Both the position numbers and the translations under genes were made by a program. Positions 1-5,574 of a DNA stretch of 8,198 nt are shown piece by piece. The notes under the pieces are model-generated. The model did no database searches. It had not been told where the DNA came from and was given only the letters and a program-made list of their open reading frames with translations. Location: assembly GCA_046757925.1 (NCBI GenBank), contig JBHHZE010000089.1:1-8198 (forward strand), written 5' to 3'. How positions within the stretch are numbered: the first letter of the stretch is position 1; each line of letters opens with the position of its first letter. Source of the stretch: JAZDCZ01 sp046757925. GTDB lineage: Bacteria; Gemmatimonadota; Gemmatimonadetes; Gemmatimonadales; GWC2-71-9.

Positions 1-4
1 CACC

Positions 5-33
5 TTGACACACACGTTATCTGTACGTACAAT
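5..33 (+). promoter_or_regulatory. brnTA promoter (near-consensus sigma-70 type)
   Basis: TTGACA at 5-10 is a perfect -35 box. TACAAT at 28-33 differs from the consensus -10 box in one position, and the spacer is exactly 17 bases. Transcription would start about seven bases after the -10, at or next to position 40, which is the A of the toxin ATG. The mRNA should therefore be leaderless or nearly so, and no Shine-Dalgarno sequence is visible before the ATG. The boxes and spacing are seen directly; the start site is inferred. Confidence 0.85.
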
Positions 34-40
34 GTACGTA
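24..40. promoter_or_regulatory. Inverted repeat, likely BrnA operator
   Basis: TACGTAC (24-30), AAT (31-33), GTACGTA (34-40) form a perfect 7-base inverted repeat with a 3-base centre. It covers the -10 box and the predicted start site of brnTA. BrnA-family antitoxins have a ribbon-helix-helix fold and are known to repress their own operon, so this is the obvious binding site. Binding here would block polymerase directly. The repeat is seen; the assignment to BrnA is inference. Confidence 0.65.
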
Positions 41-333
41 TGCTTGAGCTTCGGTTCGAGTGGGATCGCAAGAAGGAAAAGGCCAATATCAAGAGGCATG
101 GTGTTTCCTTCGAAGAGGCGCGCACCGTTTTTTTCGATGAGAACGCCATCCAGTTCTTCGACCCCGACCATTCAGAGAATGAAGACCGTTTCATCCTGCT
201 CGGCTTGAGTTTCAAACCACGCATTCTTGTCGTCTGCCACTGTCTCAGAGAGAGTGAGACAGTTGTGCGGCTCTTTTCGGCTAGAAAGGCAGACAAAAAT
301 GAAGAGTATGAATATTGGAGGCGAAGAAGATGA
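40..333 (+). CDS. brnT: BrnT family type II toxin (DUF497 ribonuclease)
   Basis: This encodes a 97-residue toxin of the BrnT family, RelE-like ribonucleases that cleave RNA and halt translation until bound by BrnA. Family signatures are clear: the opening FEWDRKKEKANIKRHGVSF (residues 6-24), the DPDHSENEDRF stretch (41-51), the LVVCHC strand (63-68) and the VRLFSARKA segment (76-84) near the C-terminus. The length is normal for the family, so the gene looks intact. The ATG at 40 has no Shine-Dalgarno and sits where transcription should begin, which points to leaderless translation. Its stop overlaps the brnA start (ATGA at 330-333). Its GC content is lower than most of the window, consistent with horizontal acquisition. 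Recognition as BrnT is firm; toxicity here is inferred from the family. Confidence 0.93.
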   Translation: MLELRFEWDRKKEKANIKRHGVSFEEARTVFFDENAIQFFDPDHSENEDRFILLGLSFKPRILVVCHCLRESETVVRLFSARKADKNEEYEYWRRRR

Positions 334-548
334 GAGACCGTTACGATTTTTCCAAGATGAAGGGCCGGAAGAACCCTTATATCAAGTACCTGAAGCAACC
401 GGTAACGATGCGGCTCGATCGGGATACGGTGGCCTACTTTAAGTCAATGGCAGAAGAAACAGGTATTCCTTATCAGAGCTTGATCAATCTTTACCTTAGG
501 GACTGTGCAGTTCATCACCGCAAGCTGCGAATGAAGTGGGCATTGTAA
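330..548 (+). CDS. brnA: BrnA family antitoxin (ribbon-helix-helix)
   Basis: A 72-residue antitoxin that should bind and neutralise BrnT and repress the shared promoter. The N-terminal MRDRYDFSKMKGRKNPYIKY (1-20) is the typical toxin-wrapping region. It is followed by a ribbon-helix-helix domain: strand PVTMRLD (24-30), helix TVAYFKSMAEETG (33-45) and helix YQSLINLYLRDCA (48-60). The ATG at 330 overlaps the toxin stop as ATGA, which gives translational coupling. An in-frame TTG at 315 would add five residues but is a poorer choice. The purine run GGAGGCGAAGA just upstream, inside brnT, supplies a ribosome binding site. Full length for the short BrnA variants; no damage seen. Confidence 0.93.
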   Translation: MRDRYDFSKMKGRKNPYIKYLKQPVTMRLDRDTVAYFKSMAEETGIPYQSLINLYLRDCAVHHRKLRMKWAL

Positions 549-660
549 GAAAAGCCGAGCAATGCACTGCACTTGGCCTTGATCACGAAAACATCGTAAG
601 AGTTGTCATAACACTAGATGCAACGGTTACCACGTCCCCGAGATCACACGTGCGGTGCGG

Positions 661-771
661 ATGGGCTTGTTGGTCGCCACGGGCGTATCCATTCTGGCTG
701 TGGCAATATTCTCAATCGCAGTAGCATTGGACTTCTCGTCGGATGCACGCCAAAGATGGCGACGGGGCTAG
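661..771 (+). CDS. Possible small membrane protein (36 aa), unproven
   Basis: The ATG at 661 opens a 36-codon frame ending at TAG 769-771. Residues 3-23 are almost entirely hydrophobic (LVATGVSILAVAIFSIAVAL within it), long enough for one membrane helix, followed by a positively charged tail RQRWRRG. This is the profile of a small single-pass protein, or of the end of a decayed membrane gene, since the frame stays open upstream to a stop at 580-582. No clear ribosome binding site precedes 661. The rest of 549-779 shows no convincing gene, promoter or terminator. Chance cannot be excluded at this length. Confidence 0.22.
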   Translation: MGLLVATGVSILAVAIFSIAVALDFSSDARQRWRRG

Positions 772-779
772 GTCGGGGC

Positions 780-1721
780 GTGAAGATCAAGAATAGAGCT
801 ATTGGGAGGCCTGCGATACCTCGACGGGTTGTCGTATTCGTCGCAGCGGTTCTTGCCGGCTGCTCGGGCAATACGGCGACATTGGACTACGTGATCGTCC
901 GCGAGTTACCTCATGACACGACAGCGTATACGCAGGGATTCCTTTACGCGAATGGTCACTTCTACGAAAGCACGGGGCTCCTTGGCCTCTCTCAGCTCCG
1001 GCGAGTGAATCCGGGCACGGGAGAGGTAGACGCTGGCGTGTCGCTCCCGGCGGATCGGTTTGGTGAAGGTCTGGCATTGCTGGAAGACCGGCTATACCAA
1101 CTTACCTGGAAGAGCCGAGTGGGTTACGTGTACGAAGCTGCGACCTTGGCACTCGTCGACTCCTTCTCGTACGCTGGGGAGGGCTGGGGCCTCGCAACCG
1201 ATGGAACATCACTCATCATGAGCGATGGCACGGCGCAGCTACGTTTTGTGGATCCAGCAGACTTTCAGGTAATCAGGCAGGTCGCAGTCAAAGACAAGGG
1301 TTTGCCGCTCAGCCAGATTAACGAATTGGAATACGTTAACGGCGAGCTGTTCGCGAACATCTATCGAAGCGATTGGATTGTGCGGATTGACCCTCGCAGC
1401 GGAGAGGTGCTTGGTTGGATTGATCTGGCTCGATTGCTCCCAGAGTCCCGGCGCACTGCGGCGACCGACGTCTTGAACGGCATCGCCTTCGACGACGAAT
1501 CTGGTCACTTCTTTCTAACCGGAAAGCTCTGGCCGACTGTTTTCGAACTCCGCTTCCAGACGGTAGTGGGGGATAGCGTAGTTGGGGGGAAGCCCGCGCG
1601 TAAGGTGAACTCCTCCCTAGCCGGTTGGCCGAGTCGCTCACGCGGCGCCTACGCGGGCATCATAGCCCGTATGGTCTCCCGGCAAAGCCGACCCTTCTGG
1701 CTTGAAGGATCTGGATGGTAG
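780..1721 (+). CDS. Glutaminyl-peptide cyclotransferase, lipoprotein
   Basis: This encodes a plant/bacterial-type glutamine cyclotransferase (PF05096 family), a five-bladed beta-propeller enzyme that converts N-terminal glutamine of peptides into pyroglutamate. From the GTG at 780 the protein has 313 residues. It starts with a basic stretch, a VVVFVAAVLA core and a lipobox ending in Cys28, so it should be an exported, lipid-anchored protein. Family marks are YTQGF (50-54), ESTG (63-66, with the conserved glutamate held to be catalytic), then GEGLALL, GWGLATDG, INELEYVNGELFANIY, DVLNGIAFD and TGKLWPTVFELRF, where the family fold normally ends (about residue 259). The remaining 54 residues match nothing I recognise and run 62 bases into the opposite gene. 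An ATG at 756 would add eight residues. Family is firm; the start is moderately sure; the natural C-terminus is doubtful. Confidence 0.88.
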   Translation: MKIKNRAIGRPAIPRRVVVFVAAVLAGCSGNTATLDYVIVRELPHDTTAYTQGFLYANGHFYESTGLLGLSQLRRVNPGTGEVDAGVSLPADRFGEGLALLEDRLYQLTWKSRVGYVYEAATLALVDSFSYAGEGWGLATDGTSLIMSDGTAQLRFVDPADFQVIRQVAVKDKGLPLSQINELEYVNGELFANIYRSDWIVRIDPRSGEVLGWIDLARLLPESRRTAATDVLNGIAFDDESGHFFLTGKLWPTVFELRFQTVVGDSVVGGKPARKVNSSLAGWPSRSRGAYAGIIARMVSRQSRPFWLEGSGW

Positions 1722-2340
1722 TGAGCAGCGTACGGTTCAACGCATCACACATGGGCGCCATGAGGTTGCCCTCGGGTGGACACGGCACGTGCTCTAGCGA
1801 TAGTGAGTGACCCAGCTCGTGAGCTAGGGCTCGGCGACCGGAACCCGTCACCGTTAGATCGCGAGCACCCGTTCGGTCCACCTCGGGCAAGATCACAGCC
1901 CGCACATCCGGGAGGTATGCGCCGGCGACACCGTCGCCAAGAGTTCTGACGATGAACACGTTCCACTTCTTGGGCAGTGATCTGCCGTCTGGGACTACCG
2001 ACGACAGAAGATCGAGGGGCGACTCACCGCGACTGACCGACGTGAACTTATCCTCGTTTCGAGTGGAATCGCGCACGATTGATTCGATCTCCCAGGTGAT
2101 CGACGCCTGGCGCCAAACCTCGTTTGCCCCTTGGAAGAGCACAGCCACTTCCTCGTCGGTTATGGTCGTATTGATCAGGCTGGTCGTGATGGGGTCGGTC
2201 TTGCTGGACGAGAGCAGGTGGACTCGCACGGGCAGCGCGATGGGGTCGGCGTTGTGCGGTCCCGTCCCGTCGTCGCTACAGCCCACCGTCGCAATAGCGA
2301 ACAAACAGCTCGCTAGACATACCGCTGTTGATCGCTTCAT
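1660..2340 (-). CDS. Lipoprotein zinc metalloprotease (metzincin-like)
   Basis: A 226-residue secreted lipoprotein. MKRSTAVCLASCLFAIATVG followed by Cys21 is a lipoprotein signal peptide, so the enzyme should sit on the cell envelope. The catalytic helix HELGHSLSLEH (174-184) gives zinc ligands His174, His178 and His184 and general base Glu175. GNLM (191-194) supplies the Met-turn methionine that follows in metzincins. The usual glycine between the second and third histidines is Ser181. The segment ahead (KKWNVFIVRTL and AGAYLPDVRAVIL, 124-151) fits the strands preceding such active sites. Substrate is unknown; related families include M10 and M43. An in-frame GTG at 2364 adds nine residues and has a purine-rich run upstream, so it is an alternative start. 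The 3' end overlaps the convergent cyclotransferase gene. Confidence 0.82.
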   Translation of the reverse strand: MKRSTAVCLASCLFAIATVGCSDDGTGPHNADPIALPVRVHLLSSSKTDPITTSLINTTITDEEVAVLFQGANEVWRQASITWEIESIVRDSTRNEDKFTSVSRGESPLDLLSSVVPDGRSLPKKWNVFIVRTLGDGVAGAYLPDVRAVILPEVDRTGARDLTVTGSGRRALAHELGHSLSLEHVPCPPEGNLMAPMCDALNRTLLTTIQILQARRVGFAGRPYGL

Positions 2341-2512
2341 CCGAGGCCTACGGGTCGAGGACACTCCACTCTCTAGTAATACACTTGCCGCCTGGTCCGT
2401 TCCGGCGAACCCCGATTATTGACACTGAGTTGCCGATCCCTCAGCCCGTTGTGGAATGGAGTTGAGAGCCACACATTCCCCACAAGGGCGGCAGTGCGAC
2501 GCCTCGGCGCCG

Positions 2513-2518
2513 TATAAC
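2513..2518 (+). promoter_or_regulatory. Candidate -10 box upstream of the DUF5655 gene
   Basis: TATAAC lies about 90 bases before the DUF5655 start. No good -35 box is found 16-18 bases upstream. If used, transcription would begin near 2525, just in front of the UUCG hairpin. The remainder of 2365-2607, between the divergent protease and DUF5655 genes, shows nothing else definable. Confidence 0.3.
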
Positions 2519-2525
2519 AATCCAG

Positions 2526-2545
2526 GTACTACCTTCGGGTAGTGC
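2526..2545 (+). other. Stable UUCG tetraloop hairpin in leader
   Basis: GTACTACC (2526-2533), TTCG (2534-2537), GGTAGTGC (2538-2545) form an 8-base-pair stem with one U-G wobble and a C(UUCG)G cap, one of the most stable RNA tetraloops. No T tract follows on either strand, so it is not a typical intrinsic terminator. It would sit at the very 5' end of the transcript if the TATAAC at 2513 is the -10 box, and could protect the message or be a regulatory element. Confidence 0.5.
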
Positions 2546-2607
2546 GACAAGAGAATGACCTGGGCCACGATCGAACTGATATCCGACACGGTGGGGGAGA
2601 TGGACAG

Positions 2608-3072
2608 ATGACGCGCGACAAACCCGCTCTCTGGACGTGCCCCGACTGTGGTGAGCGCTTCACGACCCGAAACCAGTGGCATTCGTGCGGGACGTTTGAC
2701 ATCGACACCCTCTTCGAGCGAAGCCAGCCGCACGTTCGCCGCCTCTTCGACCAGTTGGTCGAGATCATCCAGGCGTGTGGTCCTGTGACGATCACGCCAC
2801 AGAAGACCCGCATTGTGTTCCAAGTTCGGATGCGGTTTGCTGCCGTGATGCCTCAGCGGGCATCTCTCAAGGGACACCTGGTGTTGGCTGAGCGGCAGGA
2901 CTCCGCTTGCTTCGAACGAGTCGACACATACTCGCCCCGTAACCACGTCCACGTCTTCCGGCTGGAGTCCGCAGAACAACTGAACGCAGAGTTTTGCCGT
3001 TGGGTCGACGAGGCGTACCGCGTCGGTCAACAGAAACACCTGGACCGGCCGGCTGGCCGTGGCGGCGACTAG
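2608..3072 (+). CDS. DUF5655 domain protein with N-terminal zinc ribbon
   Basis: A 154-residue cytoplasmic protein of the DUF5655 family, whose function is unknown. The N-terminus WTCPDCGERFTTRNQWHSC carries Cys11, Cys14, His25 and Cys27, a compact zinc-binding motif typical of this group. The core includes LFDQLVEIIQACGP (46-59), the PQKTRIVFQVRMRFAAV segment (64-80) and the hallmark YSPRNHVHVFRL (108-119), then a helix ending WVDEAYRVGQQKHL (132-145). It looks complete. The ATG at 2608 is chosen because GGGGGAGA (2593-2600) lies seven bases upstream; an in-frame start at 2542 would add 22 residues unlike the family. The stop is four bases before the next ATG (3077), so the following chimeric frame is probably co-translated. 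Some relatives act near DNA or transport genes, but nothing here shows a role. Confidence 0.88.
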   Translation: MTRDKPALWTCPDCGERFTTRNQWHSCGTFDIDTLFERSQPHVRRLFDQLVEIIQACGPVTITPQKTRIVFQVRMRFAAVMPQRASLKGHLVLAERQDSACFERVDTYSPRNHVHVFRLESAEQLNAEFCRWVDEAYRVGQQKHLDRPAGRGGD

Positions 3073-3076
3073 CCGG

Positions 3077-3793
3077 ATGTCCTACACTGCCATACAACTC
3101 GTGAATCGAGCGGCTCGGGCACGAGGAGCAAATCGGCTGGCAGATGCGCAGCGGGATCTGGTCGAGACGGTAGCGCTTTGTCGGCGGTCCGGCACTCGGC
3201 TCGAATGGGTACGCACACTCAAGGCGCTCGGCCAGATCGAGCGTGACCCGGGCCATCGCGACAGAGCGCAGTCGCTGTACGAGGAAGCGGTTGCCATTTG
3301 CCGCGATGAAGGCGACCCTCTCACGCTGGCGCACGCGGTTCGACATCTGGGCGACATCCACCTGGATACGGCGCGGGTGGAACCTGCCGAGGCGTGCTAC
3401 AACGAGGCGCTAGTGCTCTATCGCGGCCACGAGCAACCTCCCCCTCTGGATCTCGCGAACGCGATCCGGCCGCTAGCCATCCTCAGGGAGTCGGTAGGGG
3501 AAGTGGAGGAGGCGAGACGGCTGCGGGTAGGGCCAGAGGAATGCTACTTCTGGCGAACGCACGCGGGTGCCGAACTGGATCTACTGGTAGTGCGAGGACC
3601 GAAGCGGCTGGGGTTCGAGTTCAAGCGGACCGATGCTCCACGCGTTACGCCTTCGATGCGCAGCGCGCTCACCGATCTCAAGCTCAGCCGGCTGTACGTA
3701 GTGCATGCAGGCAAAGAGTGGTTTACCATGGGAAAACGCATCGAGGCATTACCGATGGATCGGTTAATTGACGTGCTTCAACCACTACGCTGA
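3077..3793 (+). CDS. Chimeric frame: TPR protein fused to DUF4143 tail
   Basis: The 238-residue frame joins two unrelated families. Residues 1-148 are tetratricopeptide repeats: helix pairs such as LVNRAARARGANRLADAQRD, VRTLKALGQIERDPGHRDRA, LYEEAVAICRDEGDPLTLAH and YNEALVLYRGHEQPPPLDLA. From about residue 152, GPEECYFWRTHAGAELDLLV and LGFEFKRTDAPRVTPSM are the C-terminal portion of DUF4143, the endonuclease-like tail of AAA_14 ATPases, which normally number about 380-400 residues. The ATPase domain is absent. The junction lies near 3518-3545. TPR proteins of this type usually continue past EEARRL with one more helix, missing here. The most likely history is an in-frame deletion joining the front of one gene to the back of another. 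Whether the product is made or functional is unknown. The start follows the DUF5655 stop by four bases with no strong ribosome binding site. Confidence 0.8.
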   Translation: MSYTAIQLVNRAARARGANRLADAQRDLVETVALCRRSGTRLEWVRTLKALGQIERDPGHRDRAQSLYEEAVAICRDEGDPLTLAHAVRHLGDIHLDTARVEPAEACYNEALVLYRGHEQPPPLDLANAIRPLAILRESVGEVEEARRLRVGPEECYFWRTHAGAELDLLVVRGPKRLGFEFKRTDAPRVTPSMRSALTDLKLSRLYVVHAGKEWFTMGKRIEALPMDRLIDVLQPLR

Positions 3794-3871
3794 GCGGATG
3801 GTCTAGTCTGTCCTTCGAGGGCAACCCGTTTCCCGTGGCAGGAGTAAGCGATTAGCAGCGCCACATGGCCG

Positions 3872-4498
3872 CTACTTGGTCCCTGAGGCCACGAAGATGC
3901 CGATCGCTGCCGCTTCCCCACAGCTCGACTCGACGCAGCAATTCTGTCCCACGTCATCCACCACGACGTCACGTAGACCGGTGTCGCGAAACCAACGGTC
4001 CACGCTGTCGCGGGGGAAGCCCAGCCATCTGTCGTTGTGTTCCTCGCGCAGGAACTCGAAGTCGTGCTTGTCTACATCGGTTATCACCAACAAACCTCCG
4101 GGCCGGAGGGTTCTGGCCATCGCCCTGATCGCCGCAGGAGGATCTTCCACGTGGTGCAGGTACATGTTGGCGAACACGTAGTCCACGCTCTCGTCACCGA
4201 TGCCAAGGTCCGAGTCGCCACCCAGTTTGTACTCAACGCTGCCCGCGGCCGAGAACTTCTGCTTCATCTGCTCGAGCATGCGCTGTGACTGGTCTACGGC
4301 CACGACGTTTAAGCCTCGCGCCAGCAATCCCTCGGTCATGAAGCCCGTACCTGCTCCAATGTCAGCCGCAAGTCTCCCGGGTTTAACGTCGGCCACATCG
4401 AGTGCTCGGTCTCGCACTGCATCGGAATAGAAGTTCTTGCGCATCTCGTCCCAGGCGTCGGCCACGCCATCGAAGAATTCTTTGCTTCCGTCTGTCAT
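3872..4498 (-). CDS. Class I SAM-dependent methyltransferase
   Basis: A 208-residue cytoplasmic methyltransferase. AADIGAGTGFMTEGLL (44-59) is the SAM-binding glycine loop. VVAVDQSQRMLEQM (65-78) carries the acidic residue that contacts the ribose. SVDYVFANMYLHHVEDP (104-120) and LRPGGLLVITD (131-141) are the later Rossmann motifs. The C-terminal part, REEHNDRWLGF (151-161) and Cys187-Cys188 with Cys193 before AAIGIFVASGTK, resembles a subgroup with cysteine-rich tails; the substrate is unknown. The cysteines could bind metal or a thiophilic substrate, but this is speculative. The ATG at 4498 is chosen because GGAGAG lies four bases upstream; the frame extends to 4660 only by running into the SDR gene. 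It follows the SDR stop by 47 bases on the same strand, so the two probably form an operon. It converges with the chimeric gene across 78 bases in which I see no terminator. Confidence 0.86.
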   Translation of the reverse strand: MTDGSKEFFDGVADAWDEMRKNFYSDAVRDRALDVADVKPGRLAADIGAGTGFMTEGLLARGLNVVAVDQSQRMLEQMKQKFSAAGSVEYKLGGDSDLGIGDESVDYVFANMYLHHVEDPPAAIRAMARTLRPGGLLVITDVDKHDFEFLREEHNDRWLGFPRDSVDRWFRDTGLRDVVVDDVGQNCCVESSCGEAAAIGIFVASGTK

Positions 4499-4545
4499 CT
4501 GACTCTCCGTATCAAGAGCGACACGGCCGTGGCGCACAGCATGCG

Positions 4546-5415
4546 TCACAGCATCGAACTCACATCCAGCCCGAAGTCTTGCTTGACTCGGCGGCACCAT
4601 TCTTCGTCGCTGATCGCTCCCCAGTCCACCCACTGCTCGTCGGATATGCCCGCCCGCCACTCCAGAAAGGGCAGTGCATCAGGGCCTGTGGGATATCGCA
4701 GCTGCCGGCTGTCGCCTTCTACTATCTCCCTGATCTGTTCGCCCACTACATCCGGTGACACCGGATTCTCGAGTGAAGCTCTGAATAGGGCGTGGAGCCG
4801 CCGGCTATTGGGATAATGTGTGTCGGCCGGGCTCTCCCCCATCTTGCCGAAGATTGGTGTGTTGATTATGCCGGGTTCCACGATCGCTACTCGTATGTCG
4901 AACGGTTTGACCTCCTGGGCCAACGATTCGCTCAGCGCTTCGAGCGCCCACTTGGATGCGCTATAGGGGGCCTGCGGGGTACCGGATATGCGGCCGGCGA
5001 CCGAGGTGACATTGACAATGCAGCCGCGTTTCCGTTCACGCATCGTCGGCAAAACCGATTGGATACAACGTATGGCACCGAAGAAGTTCGTTTCCATGAC
5101 CTGTTTGAATACAGAGACAGGCGTCTCCTCCACCGGGCCCATGCTGCCGAGTCCTGCATTGTTCACCAGCACGTCCACGTGACCCCGCTCTGCAATGACG
5201 GTATCGATCGCATCCCTTACAGATTGGTCACTGTCCACGTCCAGTGTACGAATCTGGATCGGTAATCCTTCATTCTCGGCGATGGATCTGAGTTCTCCGC
5301 CCCCACCTTCTGGGTTGCGCATGGTTGCGAAAACATCGTGTCCCGCGCGACCGAAACACACCGCCGTGGCCATGCCGATTCCAGTGCTGGTGCCGGTAAT
5401 GATGACTGTCGCCAT
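4546..5415 (-). CDS. Short-chain dehydrogenase/reductase (SDR)
   Basis: A 289-residue NAD(P)-dependent oxidoreductase of the classical SDR type. TGTSTGIG (7-14) is the cofactor-binding loop, LDVDSDQSV (58-66) includes the adenine-contacting aspartate, and NNAG (85-88) is intact. The catalytic tetrad is complete: Asn110, Ser138, Tyr151 and Lys155 (YSASK). PGIINTP (181-187) is the usual post-catalytic loop. The protein is somewhat longer than the 250-residue norm, with a C-terminal extension from about 245 (PDALPFLEWRAGISDEQWVD region) that relatives in this subgroup share. The ATG at 5415 has AGGAG five bases upstream. It is the first gene of a probable two-gene unit with the methyltransferase and is divergent from the MATE gene. 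Substrate cannot be told from sequence; an alcohol or ketone of unknown identity is expected. Confidence 0.9.
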   Translation of the reverse strand: MATVIITGTSTGIGMATAVCFGRAGHDVFATMRNPEGGGGELRSIAENEGLPIQIRTLDVDSDQSVRDAIDTVIAERGHVDVLVNNAGLGSMGPVEETPVSVFKQVMETNFFGAIRCIQSVLPTMRERKRGCIVNVTSVAGRISGTPQAPYSASKWALEALSESLAQEVKPFDIRVAIVEPGIINTPIFGKMGESPADTHYPNSRRLHALFRASLENPVSPDVVGEQIREIVEGDSRQLRYPTGPDALPFLEWRAGISDEQWVDWGAISDEEWCRRVKQDFGLDVSSML

Positions 5416-5574
5416 GGCTTCTCCTAATACAATTGCGTTTCTGACTGTGGACAGCTACACCACAAAAGTTTGTTGGCGTGGAGTGCCCGACCACATGGGC
5501 ATAGAATAGCGCCCGGAACACAGCTCGGCGAGACACGGTGACCAAAGCGGGCCAACCCTCTACATTCACTGGCC
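5416..5574. other. Divergent promoter region between SDR and MATE genes
   Basis: This 159-base gap should hold the promoters of both divergent genes. TAGAAT at 5502-5507 is a possible -10 box for the MATE gene but has no good -35 partner. On the - strand a TGTATT lies just before the SDR ribosome binding site, also without a -35. A short palindrome CTGTGGACAG sits near 5445-5454. No promoter can be assigned with confidence. Confidence 0.35.

Noticed and set aside
618..779. Upstream start of the cyclotransferase frame at 618.
   Set aside because: The extra residues are not family-like and would bury the lipoprotein signal peptide, which is placed correctly with a start at 780 or 756.
1592..1658. 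GCCCGCG (1592-1598) and CGCGGGC (1652-1658) as a terminator for the cyclotransferase gene.
   Set aside because: The arms are 53 bases apart and no T tract follows, so intrinsic termination is not supported.
2416..3039. A 207-codon open frame on the - strand opposite the DUF5655 gene.
   Set aside because: It is antisense to a well-recognised family protein with a strong ribosome binding site, and its translation shows no recognisable motif.
4499..4660. N-terminal extension of the methyltransferase to 4660.
   Set aside because: It overlaps the SDR 3' end, is Arg-rich and non-family, and a good ribosome binding site precedes the ATG at 4498.
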